Part shown: in pieces, positions 27,902 through 36,685 of the stretch
Position numbering within the stretch: position 1 is the stretch's first letter
Layout of the letters: each line of letters opens with the position of its first letter
Assembly: GCF_020907275.1 (NCBI RefSeq)
Contig: NZ_JAJJWI010000010.1
Location: forward strand, 62,001-126,000
Source: Pontibacter silvestris
GTDB taxonomy: Bacteria > Bacteroidota > Bacteroidia > Cytophagales > Hymenobacteraceae
DNA: 64,000 nucleotides
Direction of reading: 5' to 3'
Program-made: the position numbers and the translations under genes
Notes under the pieces: generated by a model
Databases searched by the model: none
Told to the model about the DNA's origin: nothing
What the model saw: the letters and a program-made list of their open reading frames with translations, nothing else

Positions 27902-30900
27902 ATGGAAGTAGAGCAGGAAATATATTTGCTTCGCCAGCAGTTGGAAATTGAACAAAAAAGGAGAGTAAAGGCAGAGCAACTTTTACAGGAAAGAAGAGGT
28001 GAGGACTTTAATGACGAACAAGGCTGTTTCAGTTTCCCTGGTACTGCTTTTCTGGAAAAATTGAGCTATGCCATACTTATAGCAGATGCCGGTAACAAAG
28101 TAGTTTATGTCAATAAACGTTTTGGTGAGTTGTTTCAATTGCCCGATGCATCCCAAGCGTATATAGGTGAAGATGTGTCGCTACTGGCACAGCTAGATAT
28201 AGTAGCATTTGCCCCTCTGACCAGTGCCATAACACAGGCTACTGACGAAAACTTCCACCTTGAATTTGTTCATGAAAACGGGAACACCATAGTATGTGAG
28301 GCAATACCTGTTGAATATGCTCCGGAGCATTACGGAACAGCCTGGCTTTACCGCGAGATAAGTGTAAAACACCCCGACCCTGATTATAAAATAAAGTCTG
28401 ATCTTACGGATGAATGTCCTAATCCGCTTATAAGGTTAAGTTATAATGGGGAGATTCTGTTTGCTAACTTGGCTGCTCAACAACAACTTCGAAAATTATC
28501 CCCAAAGAAATTGGCTGCTTTACAAAGAAAGGTTCAACGTACTGTTAGTAAACCAGAAGAAGCTATAAATCGCTACAATTTAGTTATTTATATACAAGGT
28601 GGCTATTACCATGTAGTAACCTCTCCTTTTCCTGAAGATGGCTATATTAATATCTATTTTCATGACTTAACAGAAGTTCGTAAAAGAGATCTGGCACTGG
28701 CAGAGAGTCAGAATTTCGTAAATAACATTGTCAGAACTGTTCCCAATATAATTTATATAAATGATTTTGAGGCTGGGAAAAATATATACCTTAACGAGCA
28801 GGTACTTAGTGTTTTAGGCTATACAAAAGCTGACATAGATGCTATGGGAGGTAATTTCTTTGCTTCAATTGTGTGCGAAGAAGACCTCTATAAAATGGAG
28901 ATTCATGAAGAACAAATGTCTAAAGCCGGAAATGGTGAAATAGTTAAAGTAGAATATAGAGTACGGAACAAAGATGGAGAAATAAGGTGGTTGCGTTGCC
29001 GTGAGTCTGTTTACAAGCGTAATGCAGGCAACGAGGTAAAACAGGTAATAGGTTCTGCAAGGGATATTACAGAACAAAAGTTGCACCAACAGGAACTGGC
29101 TCAGCAAAAAGGATATTACGAAACTATCTTAAATAATTTACCTTCAGATATAGTTGTTTTTGACAAAGAACTCAGGATCCAGTACGCAAACTTAAAGGCA
29201 TTTAAAGACAAGGAGGTAAGAGAGTGGATTATTGGAAAGACCCAGGAGGAGTACGGGGCTTTCCGGAACCTGTCGCCAGAGTTTATAGGCCGGAGAGCGC
29301 AGCACCTGGCAAAGGCGCTGCATGAAAAGCAGATGGTTGAGTTTGAGGAAACCTTGCTAAGCAGAGAAGGAGAGACACTACACTTTCTGCGTATAATTAA
29401 ACCTCTTCTGGACGAGCAGGGGCAGGTTCGCTTTATGATTGCCAACGGATTGGATACAACAGAGCTGAAGAAAGTGCAACAGGAAGTTATAGCCAGCGAG
29501 GCTAAAAACCGGGCTATTCTGGCTGCCATTCCTGACTTAATGTTTATTGTCAGCCGTAATGGTGAGTTTCTGGAAATGAGTAACTCAAACCAGGTTGCTA
29601 CTGTTTTACCACAGGATAAAATAGTTGGTAGTGCTTTGCAAAAAATGCTGCCTCCAGACTTAGCACATGAGCTTCTGCTGAAAATTAACCAAGCACTAAA
29701 TACTGGCTCTCTTATTTCTGCTGAATACGTTATTGAAACAGCTTGTGGCCTTAGGTATAGGGAGGCCCGCATTAAAAAATATGAAGCTGAAAAAGTTCTG
29801 GTAATTGTTCGTGATATTACCGAGCAGAAAACCAGTGATAAGCAGATAAGGGAAAAGGATGAGCTTATCAGACAGGTGATGAACACCAGTTCAAACCTCG
29901 TTTTTGTTAAGAACGAGAAAGGCGAGTTTACTTTCGTTAACAAAGCTTTTGCAGTGCATTTTGGACGTGCACCCGAAGACATCATCGGTAAAACTGATCG
30001 TGATGTCCATACCCAGGAGGATGAGGTGTTTGAATTCACTGAAACGGATAAGCTGTTGCTTCAGACAATGGAGACTCAGAGTTATGAGGAGAAACTTACT
30101 AAAAGCAACGGCGAAGTTATATGGCTGCGTACCATTAAAAAGCCTCTCATCCTTGAATCTGGCGCAGCACATATTCTGGGTATGTCTTTAGATATTACTG
30201 CAGAAAAGCTGGCGAAAGAAGAGCTGGAGAAAAGAGAAGAGCTGTATCGGCTGTTATCTGAAAACTCCAAAGACCTTATCTGCCTCCATGAAGCAGACGG
30301 AACTTACGTGTATTTGTCCAGTGCCGTTAAGGAGCTATTTGGTTATTCTCAGAGTGAACTGATCGGAACTTCACCATATGATATAACACATCCGGAAGAT
30401 GTGCAAAATATTCATGAGTTAAGGCGAGAGAAGGTGCTGCGTAATAAAGAAAATTTTATTACACAGCACCGTAAACGCAGGAAAGATGGTTCTTATATCT
30501 GGGTAGAGACTAACATCAGGCCTATTGTTGGTGACAAGGGGCAAGTAGTTAAACTGCAGTCTTCTACGCGGGATATTACACAAAGAAGGAGAGCTAATGA
30601 GGCGCTGCTTATCAGTGAGAAGAAGTATAAAGATCTGATAAAGTACAGCCAGGCTTATATATTAAGCCATGACATGAAAGGGAATATATTATCTGTAAAC
30701 CCTTTCTCCATAAAGAACCTGGCATATACAGAACAGGAAATTATCGGTAAAGCATTGAAGGCGTTTTTACCAGTTGAGCAGAAAGCTTCTATCGATAGTT
30801 ATCTTGATTATCTGCAGGAGCATGTCTCTTTTGATGGTGTTTTCTCTGTTTTAGATAAGGATCAACAAGCTCGTTTCCTGCATTTCTATTGTTATAAAGT

Positions 30901-32539
30901 AGAAGAAAGTGGTGCTGAGCCTTATGTTATAGCTATCGGGCATGACCTGACGGAACGCTTGCTGATGGAAGAAGAGCTTAAACAGGCAAAAGAAGCGGCA
31001 GAGGAATCGACCAGGGTTAAAGAGAATTTTCTGGCTAACATGAGCCATGAGATAAGAACTCCTTTAAATGGTATTCTGGGTATGGCAGCCCTATTAGGTA
31101 AGACTTCTCTGGACGAGATGCAGCAGAATTACCTGAAGATTATAAAAAGCTCATCTGATAACCTGCTGGTTGTTATCAACGACATCCTTGACATTGCTAA
31201 AATTGAGGCTGGTAAGCTCGATATTGAACACATTCCATTCAATATTTCAGAAACAATAACAGCCGCCTTTACTACGCTAATGTACAAGGCTGAAGAGAAA
31301 GAAATAGCTTATGTGCTGGAGCCCCTGCCGTTTGTGCATTCGACTGTTTTGGGAGACCCTTACCGTTTGCAACAGGTTCTGCTTAACCTGTTAAACAATG
31401 CTCTTAAATTTACGGATGATGGAACGGTGCGCTTGTCTGCTACTATAATTGAAGACACCCATGAAGCCGTGACAGTGGAATTTAGTGTGAGCGACACCGG
31501 TATTGGTATACCGGAAGGTAAGCAACAGGCGGTTTTTGAAGGGTTTACACAAGCCTATTCCAGCATTACAAGGAAGTATGGGGGGACTGGGTTAGGACTT
31601 AATATCTGTAAGAACCTGGTGGAGCTGCAGGGAGGAAACATTTGGGTAGACAGCCAGGAGGGGATGGGCAGCGCTTTCCGATTCGTCCTCACTTACCTTA
31701 AGAGCAATGAACTTCTAGAAAATGCTGAAAAGCCTGAAATCGATTATCAAAGCCTTGGTCATATTCGTGTGTTATTGGCAGAGGATAACGAAATTAATAT
31801 TTACCTGGCAGAATCGATCCTGAGCAGCTGGGGAGTAAGTGTAGACGTTGCCTGTAACGGTAAAGAAGCTGTGGCTTTAGCCTCCAAAAATAATTATGAT
31901 GTGGTGCTGATGGATGTTCAGATGCCTGAGCTTAATGGTTTGGATGCCACTCAGCAAATCCGGCAATTGCCGGATCAGCTCAAGGCCAATGTTCCTATTA
32001 TTGCTCTTACAGCCAATGCTATCAAAGGTGATGCCGAGAAGTACATGGGTACGGGCATGGATGATTATGTCACAAAGCCTTTTGAAGAAGAGAAGCTTTT
32101 TATGACTATTGCCCGGCATGTGAAAAGGAAATCCGGGGCACTACAACTACAGCAAGGGAATGTTGCTTTGGTAAGCGAGGAAGACGAGCAGATGGAGCCC
32201 TTGTTCGACCTGAAAACTATTCACAAAATGTCCAGAGGGAAAGAAGCCTTTATTAAAAGGTCTAAACAACTTTTTGTAGATACTGTTCCTGCTGTTGTTT
32301 CAGATATGCAGTTAAAGTACAAGCTGCAGGACTGGCAAGGACTAAGTGAAGCAGCGCATAAGCTTAAGCCTACTATCGATCTGATGCATATTGTGAAGTT
32401 GCAGGATGTAGTCCGGCAGATAGAGAATAGTGCCAAAGCTGAAGAAAACATCTCCGAAATAGCAGCCAATATTCAACTTGTTTCTAAAGTAATTCCTATG
32501 GTGGTTAACCAGTTAAAAGCAGAGCTTAAGTTTACGTGA
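27902..32539 (+). CDS. Multi-PAS hybrid histidine kinase with REC and HPt domains
   Basis: 1545 residues, no signal peptide or membrane helix, so a soluble sensor. An N-terminal coiled coil (1-35) precedes about eight PAS-type domains (about 50-1030), several with PAC tails such as VIGSARDITEQK and LGMSLDITAEK. Then come the HisKA domain with ENFLANMSHEIRTPLNGILG (about 1042-1061), the HATPase with LLNLLNNALKF, DTGIGIP and GGTGLGLNICK, a receiver domain (about 1295-1415, LAEDNEIN, phospho-Asp in VVLMDVQMPELNG, Lys in DYVTKPF) and a C-terminal HPt domain (about 1440-1540, His in AAHKLKP). It can run a whole phosphorelay by itself; the final response regulator is not encoded nearby. Signals sensed are unknown. 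Confidence 0.93.
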   Translation: MEVEQEIYLLRQQLEIEQKRRVKAEQLLQERRGEDFNDEQGCFSFPGTAFLEKLSYAILIADAGNKVVYVNKRFGELFQLPDASQAYIGEDVSLLAQLDIVAFAPLTSAITQATDENFHLEFVHENGNTIVCEAIPVEYAPEHYGTAWLYREISVKHPDPDYKIKSDLTDECPNPLIRLSYNGEILFANLAAQQQLRKLSPKKLAALQRKVQRTVSKPEEAINRYNLVIYIQGGYYHVVTSPFPEDGYINIYFHDLTEVRKRDLALAESQNFVNNIVRTVPNIIYINDFEAGKNIYLNEQVLSVLGYTKADIDAMGGNFFASIVCEEDLYKMEIHEEQMSKAGNGEIVKVEYRVRNKDGEIRWLRCRESVYKRNAGNEVKQVIGSARDITEQKLHQQELAQQKGYYETILNNLPSDIVVFDKELRIQYANLKAFKDKEVREWIIGKTQEEYGAFRNLSPEFIGRRAQHLAKALHEKQMVEFEETLLSREGETLHFLRIIKPLLDEQGQVRFMIANGLDTTELKKVQQEVIASEAKNRAILAAIPDLMFIVSRNGEFLEMSNSNQVATVLPQDKIVGSALQKMLPPDLAHELLLKINQALNTGSLISAEYVIETACGLRYREARIKKYEAEKVLVIVRDITEQKTSDKQIREKDELIRQVMNTSSNLVFVKNEKGEFTFVNKAFAVHFGRAPEDIIGKTDRDVHTQEDEVFEFTETDKLLLQTMETQSYEEKLTKSNGEVIWLRTIKKPLILESGAAHILGMSLDITAEKLAKEELEKREELYRLLSENSKDLICLHEADGTYVYLSSAVKELFGYSQSELIGTSPYDITHPEDVQNIHELRREKVLRNKENFITQHRKRRKDGSYIWVETNIRPIVGDKGQVVKLQSSTRDITQRRRANEALLISEKKYKDLIKYSQAYILSHDMKGNILSVNPFSIKNLAYTEQEIIGKALKAFLPVEQKASIDSYLDYLQEHVSFDGVFSVLDKDQQARFLHFYCYKVEESGAEPYVIAIGHDLTERLLMEEELKQAKEAAEESTRVKENFLANMSHEIRTPLNGILGMAALLGKTSLDEMQQNYLKIIKSSSDNLLVVINDILDIAKIEAGKLDIEHIPFNISETITAAFTTLMYKAEEKEIAYVLEPLPFVHSTVLGDPYRLQQVLLNLLNNALKFTDDGTVRLSATIIEDTHEAVTVEFSVSDTGIGIPEGKQQAVFEGFTQAYSSITRKYGGTGLGLNICKNLVELQGGNIWVDSQEGMGSAFRFVLTYLKSNELLENAEKPEIDYQSLGHIRVLLAEDNEINIYLAESILSSWGVSVDVACNGKEAVALASKNNYDVVLMDVQMPELNGLDATQQIRQLPDQLKANVPIIALTANAIKGDAEKYMGTGMDDYVTKPFEEEKLFMTIARHVKRKSGALQLQQGNVALVSEEDEQMEPLFDLKTIHKMSRGKEAFIKRSKQLFVDTVPAVVSDMQLKYKLQDWQGLSEAAHKLKPTIDLMHIVKLQDVVRQIENSAKAEENISEIAANIQLVSKVIPMVVNQLKAELKFT

Positions 32540-32847
32540 GTTGATGTTAATGATTTATGTGGAAGAGAGAAATGGCAGCTATAAAGAAGTATTTAGAATT
32601 AAGAAAAAGCTTTTTGGTAGCTGCCTGGCTCTATTGCAGCCTTTCAGCTACTCTCCTGTTCTTAACTTCGTAGCAAGCAAAATTTTTCTATAGTAATACT
32701 TAGTGCCGCTGTGCGTACAGCGGCTACTATAGCTGATCTTTTATGAGAAACCAAGCAATGGTATGGTAGCTATAACCTACTTTTTCTGTAGTGGAAGCAC
32801 TTGTTTATCTATTGACGCTCAACCCGATCATAATTTATTATAGTCTA
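32540..32847. other. Gene-free region with a small hairpin
   Basis: Contains a hairpin at 32705-32724 (8-base GC-rich stem, 4-base loop GCGT) without a strong T-run. It might end the kinase transcript. Nothing else was recognised. Confidence 0.4.
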
Positions 32848-32955
32848 TTAATCGTACTTATTCTTTTTCTTTTCCTGCTTGGCAGCCTGCTTTTCCTTGG
32901 TGGTTTTAGCAGGTTTCTTTTTTACCTCTTTCTTAGAATCTTGTGACTTTCCCAT
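32848..32955 (-). CDS. Lys-rich 35-residue microprotein
   Basis: A short frame starts at ATG 32955-32953 and ends at TAA 32850-32848. The product begins MGKSQDSKKEVKKKPAKTTK and ends KNKYD; about 16 of its 35 residues are lysine. The MGKSQ/MAKSQ start followed by Lys-rich sequence is like small conserved proteins of Bacteroidota, often seen beside cold-shock protein genes. Here no cold-shock gene is adjacent. It may bind nucleic acid or ribosomes, which is inference from charge. It is well below usual gene-calling cut-offs. Confidence 0.65.
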   Translation of the reverse strand: MGKSQDSKKEVKKKPAKTTKEKQAAKQEKKKNKYD

Positions 32956-33056
32956 GGGTATAATATTTAATTTTACCTAAAGGTACGTTTTTTTCTGCTT
33001 AGAGATGACTGTATTTTAAGTTGTTATTGAAGGCCGGCTTATTAATAGCATGGATA

Positions 33057-33950
33057 TTATAAGTCTCTATATCCTCCCTTGAAGACTTCGTTTACGTGCC
33101 AAAAGGTGAAAGCCGGGTTAGGATAAAAAGATTTCTTCTGAGGAGGTCTAATAGACTTACCATGATACTGAAGGAGCCACTCGTTAGCTCCAATGCCATT
33201 TACTTCATCAGAAACCAACATTCTTAAATCCTCATTTAATGTAAATGCGCCTAAATCGAACAATTTATGATGTGTGGCGCAGAGGGCCAGGCCGTTCACT
33301 TCCACATCAGGTCCGCCCGCCTGGTGCCACATGATATGTGCGGCCTCCAGTGCCAGAATTTTATGCTTCAGCCAAACACCGAAACCGCACACGGCACATT
33401 GGTATTCGTAGGCCTTCAGTATACTTTCTCTGAAAAGCGGATCTCGTTTTTTTACCTGTTTCTGTTGTGAATTTCCTCTGCTGATCTCGATGTTCAGGCC
33501 AACTGCATCGAGTATATCCTGGTGCAGCGTGTCAGGAAAGTTCTGCTCCAGGAGCTGTTCTGCCACACTCCGTAGCAGCTCAGGGTTTTGCTTTAGCTGC
33601 TGTGTCACTTCATCCGGAAATTTCCCCTGGAGGTCATGGTCACGAAGAAACTTCGAACTATAATCCTGCCTGGTATCCAGTAGCTCAGGTTTGTTAAACT
33701 GCCAGAGCTTATCGTTCGCCAGCTTCGTGAAAGGAAAGTTTGGGTAAAGCGTTTTGCGGTGTGGCCCAAAATCCAGGAGAAGCTCCTTCAGTTTTGGCTC
33801 TATTCTTGTGTAAGGTATAAAACCCGTGTTTCCCCTTTGTATTTCTCCCAAAGCCAATAGCATCAGCAGCGGCTTGTGAGGCGCACGAATGCCTTTGCTT
33901 TTCCAGGTGTTGATATTCTGGAAGTGGGAGAGGAGGTTATGGTTGATCAT
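33057..33950 (-). CDS. HNH endonuclease, SBD-HNH (modification-dependent restriction) type
   Basis: 297 residues. The N-terminal part (about 1-140, with KGIRAPHKPLLMLLALGEIQ) resembles the sulfur-binding domain of phosphorothioate-dependent restriction enzymes such as ScoMcrA-type proteins. The C-terminal part is an HNH nuclease with Cys 185 and 188 (CAVCGF), His 205 (EAAHI), Asn 219 (VNGLALC) and His 227-228. Type IV enzymes of this layout cut foreign DNA that carries phosphorothioate or methyl marks. No dnd modification genes are in the window, as expected for a stand-alone restriction enzyme. Its start overlaps the stop of the upstream HNH gene by one base, so the two are coupled. Confidence 0.85.
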   Translation of the reverse strand: MINHNLLSHFQNINTWKSKGIRAPHKPLLMLLALGEIQRGNTGFIPYTRIEPKLKELLLDFGPHRKTLYPNFPFTKLANDKLWQFNKPELLDTRQDYSSKFLRDHDLQGKFPDEVTQQLKQNPELLRSVAEQLLEQNFPDTLHQDILDAVGLNIEISRGNSQQKQVKKRDPLFRESILKAYEYQCAVCGFGVWLKHKILALEAAHIMWHQAGGPDVEVNGLALCATHHKLFDLGAFTLNEDLRMLVSDEVNGIGANEWLLQYHGKSIRPPQKKSFYPNPAFTFWHVNEVFKGGYRDL

Positions 33951-34726
33951 CAGGAAATAAACCTTTCGCTGTTATGATATGCTAGAAACTCTTTATCAGG
34001 TAAAAACTTAGAAGGTAAAATTATTCCTTTCTGATCATACTTTAGAAAATATTCCTGTACAATTTCTTTATCTTTTATCTGTTCTTTTAATGATGGAGAA
34101 ACTTTGATTTTATAGTCTGGTGTAATAGTGAGAAGCCCAGCTTCAAAAGCTTTGTCATGTAAAGAGTTGATAGCAATTCCATTGCTTGGATTCAACCGAT
34201 TGCTTTCATCTATACCCCAAGGTCTTATATGACCTGCAATCAAAAGAGACGAAATTTGTAGCCCCGTAATACAACAGGTAGAATTGTAGGCAGCAAGAAC
34301 CGTGCGTCTGAAGAAGCTTTGATTAACACGAACTTTTACGAGCTGTTCTCTTACTTTTCCTTCTCTTGGAAGTTCTGTATTATTAATATTATTAATCTCT
34401 TCAACAGTGGAATGCTCAAAATGAGCTCTTAATTTCTCGCTTTCATAAGAGAGGGTGTCCCAATTATGATAAAATTCATTCCATATTTCTTTATCCAATT
34501 TGCTTGTGTTTTGTGCTCCTTTTATACCTCTTGACTGTAAACTAGGATCAAGACTAGCAAAATTTACTAATTTATAAGCAACTGAACTCGGTGTTCGATT
34601 TATGAGTTGGGCTAAATGTATAATCTCTGGATTATTTCGATGAAGTCTTCCAAAGGGAAGCTTGCAGTATAGGTTAGCTGCTAATATCAACTCTTCTCTA
34701 CTCCAGAGTTTTTGGCTTTGCTTCAT
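33950..34726 (-). CDS. HNH endonuclease, first gene of a two-nuclease operon
   Basis: 258 residues. The N-terminal region (about 1-75, WSREELILAANLYCKLPFGR and RTPSSVAYKLVNFASLDP) looks like a helix-turn-helix-type DNA-binding part seen in HNH-endonuclease family proteins. The nuclease part (about 135-235) contains CCITGLQIS, the His of AGHIRPWG, the Asn of LNPSNGIAIN and the His of SLHDKAFEAG, completing an HNH motif. The stop TGA and next ATG share a base (TGATG). It is AT-richer than its neighbours, which may point to transfer. The target and any modification requirement are unknown. Confidence 0.83.
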   Translation of the reverse strand: MKQSQKLWSREELILAANLYCKLPFGRLHRNNPEIIHLAQLINRTPSSVAYKLVNFASLDPSLQSRGIKGAQNTSKLDKEIWNEFYHNWDTLSYESEKLRAHFEHSTVEEINNINNTELPREGKVREQLVKVRVNQSFFRRTVLAAYNSTCCITGLQISSLLIAGHIRPWGIDESNRLNPSNGIAINSLHDKAFEAGLLTITPDYKIKVSPSLKEQIKDKEIVQEYFLKYDQKGIILPSKFLPDKEFLAYHNSERFIS

Positions 34727-35037
34727 TATTGATTATAGAATGTAACTGATGCTTGTCTTTCGTACGTTCAAGGTATGCATTACAAAGTATAAAATAACTT
34801 GCAAATAATATCAGGTACTTTTATAAACCTTCCTGGCAGATACTCTATAGTAATCAAAAAGCTGTTGTCTATCTTTAACTATCTGCTGATTTCCCGGCCT
34901 CACAAAAAGTACTTACTCAAAAGCCTATTGTCTCAATAATTAAGTATAACTTCTTTATCCATACACCGTGAAATGTATAGCTGTGGTACATCATACTGCA
35001 GCGTTCTATTTAATCGCACACTTTTACATTTCAAACT
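34727..35037. other. Gene-free region between divergent HNH operon and SDR pseudogene
   Basis: AT-rich, no gene or RNA recognised. It should hold the promoter of the HNH operon; no exact TAnnTTTG box was found near the start. Confidence 0.4.
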
Positions 35038-36200
35038 ATGACTCCTCTGAAACAGCTTAAGGCCGCGTTACGAATTCGCAACAGGAACAATGAAGCAGGT
35101 ATAGGTTATAATTTAAATACCTCTCAGAGGTTGGTAATGCCATGTGGTGGCAACTCAGGTGAGCCTTTTTACCAGCACAACCGGAGCAGAACTGCTATAC
35201 TTGCTGGTCGGGCACAGGTACTTGTTTTATTGTTTGTGCTGTTGAGCTTTGGATTAGGCGGTTGTGCCACCTGGGATTTAGGGAAGTCTGGTCAGCGTAA
35301 GATAGCCCGTAAAACTGTGGTGATTGTGGGTGCCTCCAGCGGGTTTGGCCGTGGTGTGGCCGAGAAAATGGGAGCTTACGGCGCCAACGTGGTAATAGCC
35401 GCGCGTAGAACAGAGCTGCTGGAGGAGGTAGCCAGTAACATAAGAGCCGCAGGCGGAACAGCACTGGTGGTGACTACGGACAATAGCAAACCGGAGGATG
35501 TGCAACGGCTGACTGATGCCGCGGTGCAGCAATACGGCACAATCGATGTGTGGATCAATATGGCGGGAGTTGGCGGCATCGGGCGTTTCTGGGAAATACC
35601 CGTGGAGGACCAGGCACGCATTGTCGACATTAACCTGAAGGGTTTTATTTACGGAAGCTAGCCGCCATTCGGCAGTTTAGGGCGCAGGGCTACGGACGGC
35701 TTATTAATATGGGCTCTATCGAAAGTGTAAATCCGTTGGCTTACTATGCCTCTTATGCCGCTACCAAGGGCGGAATTCTAAATCTGGGGCAGGCGCTAAA
35801 CCAGGAGCTAAGGCTTGACGGACATAAGAACATAGAGGTGATTACTGTGGAGCCCTGGGCCGTAGACACACCTTTCTGGAGGCACGCGGCCAACTACAGT
35901 GGCGGCACCGCACGCATGGCCGCTATGGACCCGCCACGCAAAGTAGTGAATGCCGTTATTCGGGCTTCGCTTCGCCGCAAAAATGAACTGCCAGTGGGCT
36001 GGAAGGCAAAGGGAGCCTGGCTTTCCCATCGGTATTTCCCGCGCTTCACCGAATGGCTGTCTGGCAACATTATACATAAATACCAGATCGAGAACGCACC
36101 ACCAGCACCACCCACTCCAGGTTCGCTTTACGAGCCCATGCAAGAAGGAAGAGGTGTAGATGACGGCGTTCGCAAGCGCATGGACGAGGGAAAGCAGTAG
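35038..36200 (+). pseudogene. SDR lipoprotein with a single-base frameshift
   Basis: The first frame (35038-35661) encodes a lipoprotein-like leader (LLFVLLSFGLGGCATWD, Cys at about residue 79) and an SDR N-terminus with VGASSGFGRG and DVWINMAGVG, and stops at TAG 35659-35661 after GFIYGS. The rest of the SDR continues in another frame from 35661 (AAIRQFRAQGYGRLINMGS, catalytic YASYAATK, C-terminal SLYEPMQEG) to 36200. The join lacks one base: after AGC at 35658 only TA remains before GCC. Restoring one base gives an unbroken protein of about 387 residues. It is a paralogue of the SDR at 12469. It may be a recent pseudogene or a sequencing error; the true start is also uncertain. Confidence 0.88.
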
Positions 36201-36685
36201 AAATTTGTTATTCGTTGATCGTGTGAGGGAAGTGTAGCACATTTGGATTAACCGTTATATAGAGGTAAGTTGAAAGCAGGCGTATTTTACAAGAAGGTGC
36301 TATTGCATGTGTAGCTAATTTATAATTACTAAGGCAGTAGAAGTGCACTTTGAAACTAATCTTGTGAGGAGAAATAAGGAACAGCTGCATATCTTGAGAT
36401 TTTAGTTTTGAGGCTGGTGCGAGCTTGCAGCTCGTTCCTTTTCATAATTAAGAGCAGCCTACTACTTCTATATGGTTAATTTATGACAGATGATTAAGTT
36501 ATCAAAGTTTGGTTAAAGCTGGTATAAAGGGGAGGTACGAGCTGCAAGCTCGCACCAGCAAACTAATCTACATGTTCCCTACCAAGATAAACCTCAGTGT
36601 ATACATTGCTTTCTGTACTTGCCTGCTTTTACTTAACTTGAGTAAATCATAGAACAGATTCAAAAACAAAATTAAAGTATAGCTT
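36201..36685. other. Intergenic region holding a REPIN-like element
   Basis: No gene recognised. The main content is the inverted pair of 27-base repeats at 36413-36439 and 36533-36559 described separately. Confidence 0.55.
36413..36559. repeat. REPIN-like inverted pair of REP sequences
   Basis: The 27 bases at 36413-36439 (beginning GCTGGTGCGAGCTTGCAGCT) recur as the reverse complement at 36533-36559 with 26 of 27 matching. Each copy contains its own short hairpin, CGAGCT with AGCTCG around TGC. The 93 bases between are AT-rich. Two REP hairpins in opposite orientation are the layout of REPINs, short non-autonomous elements moved by RAYT (Y1-type) transposases. No RAYT gene is in the window. 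Confidence 0.75.

Noticed and set aside
29116..30039. 307-codon reverse-strand frame inside the hybrid kinase gene
   Set aside because: It lies opposite strongly conserved PAS coding sequence; its Ser-rich composition is what the antisense of such codons gives.
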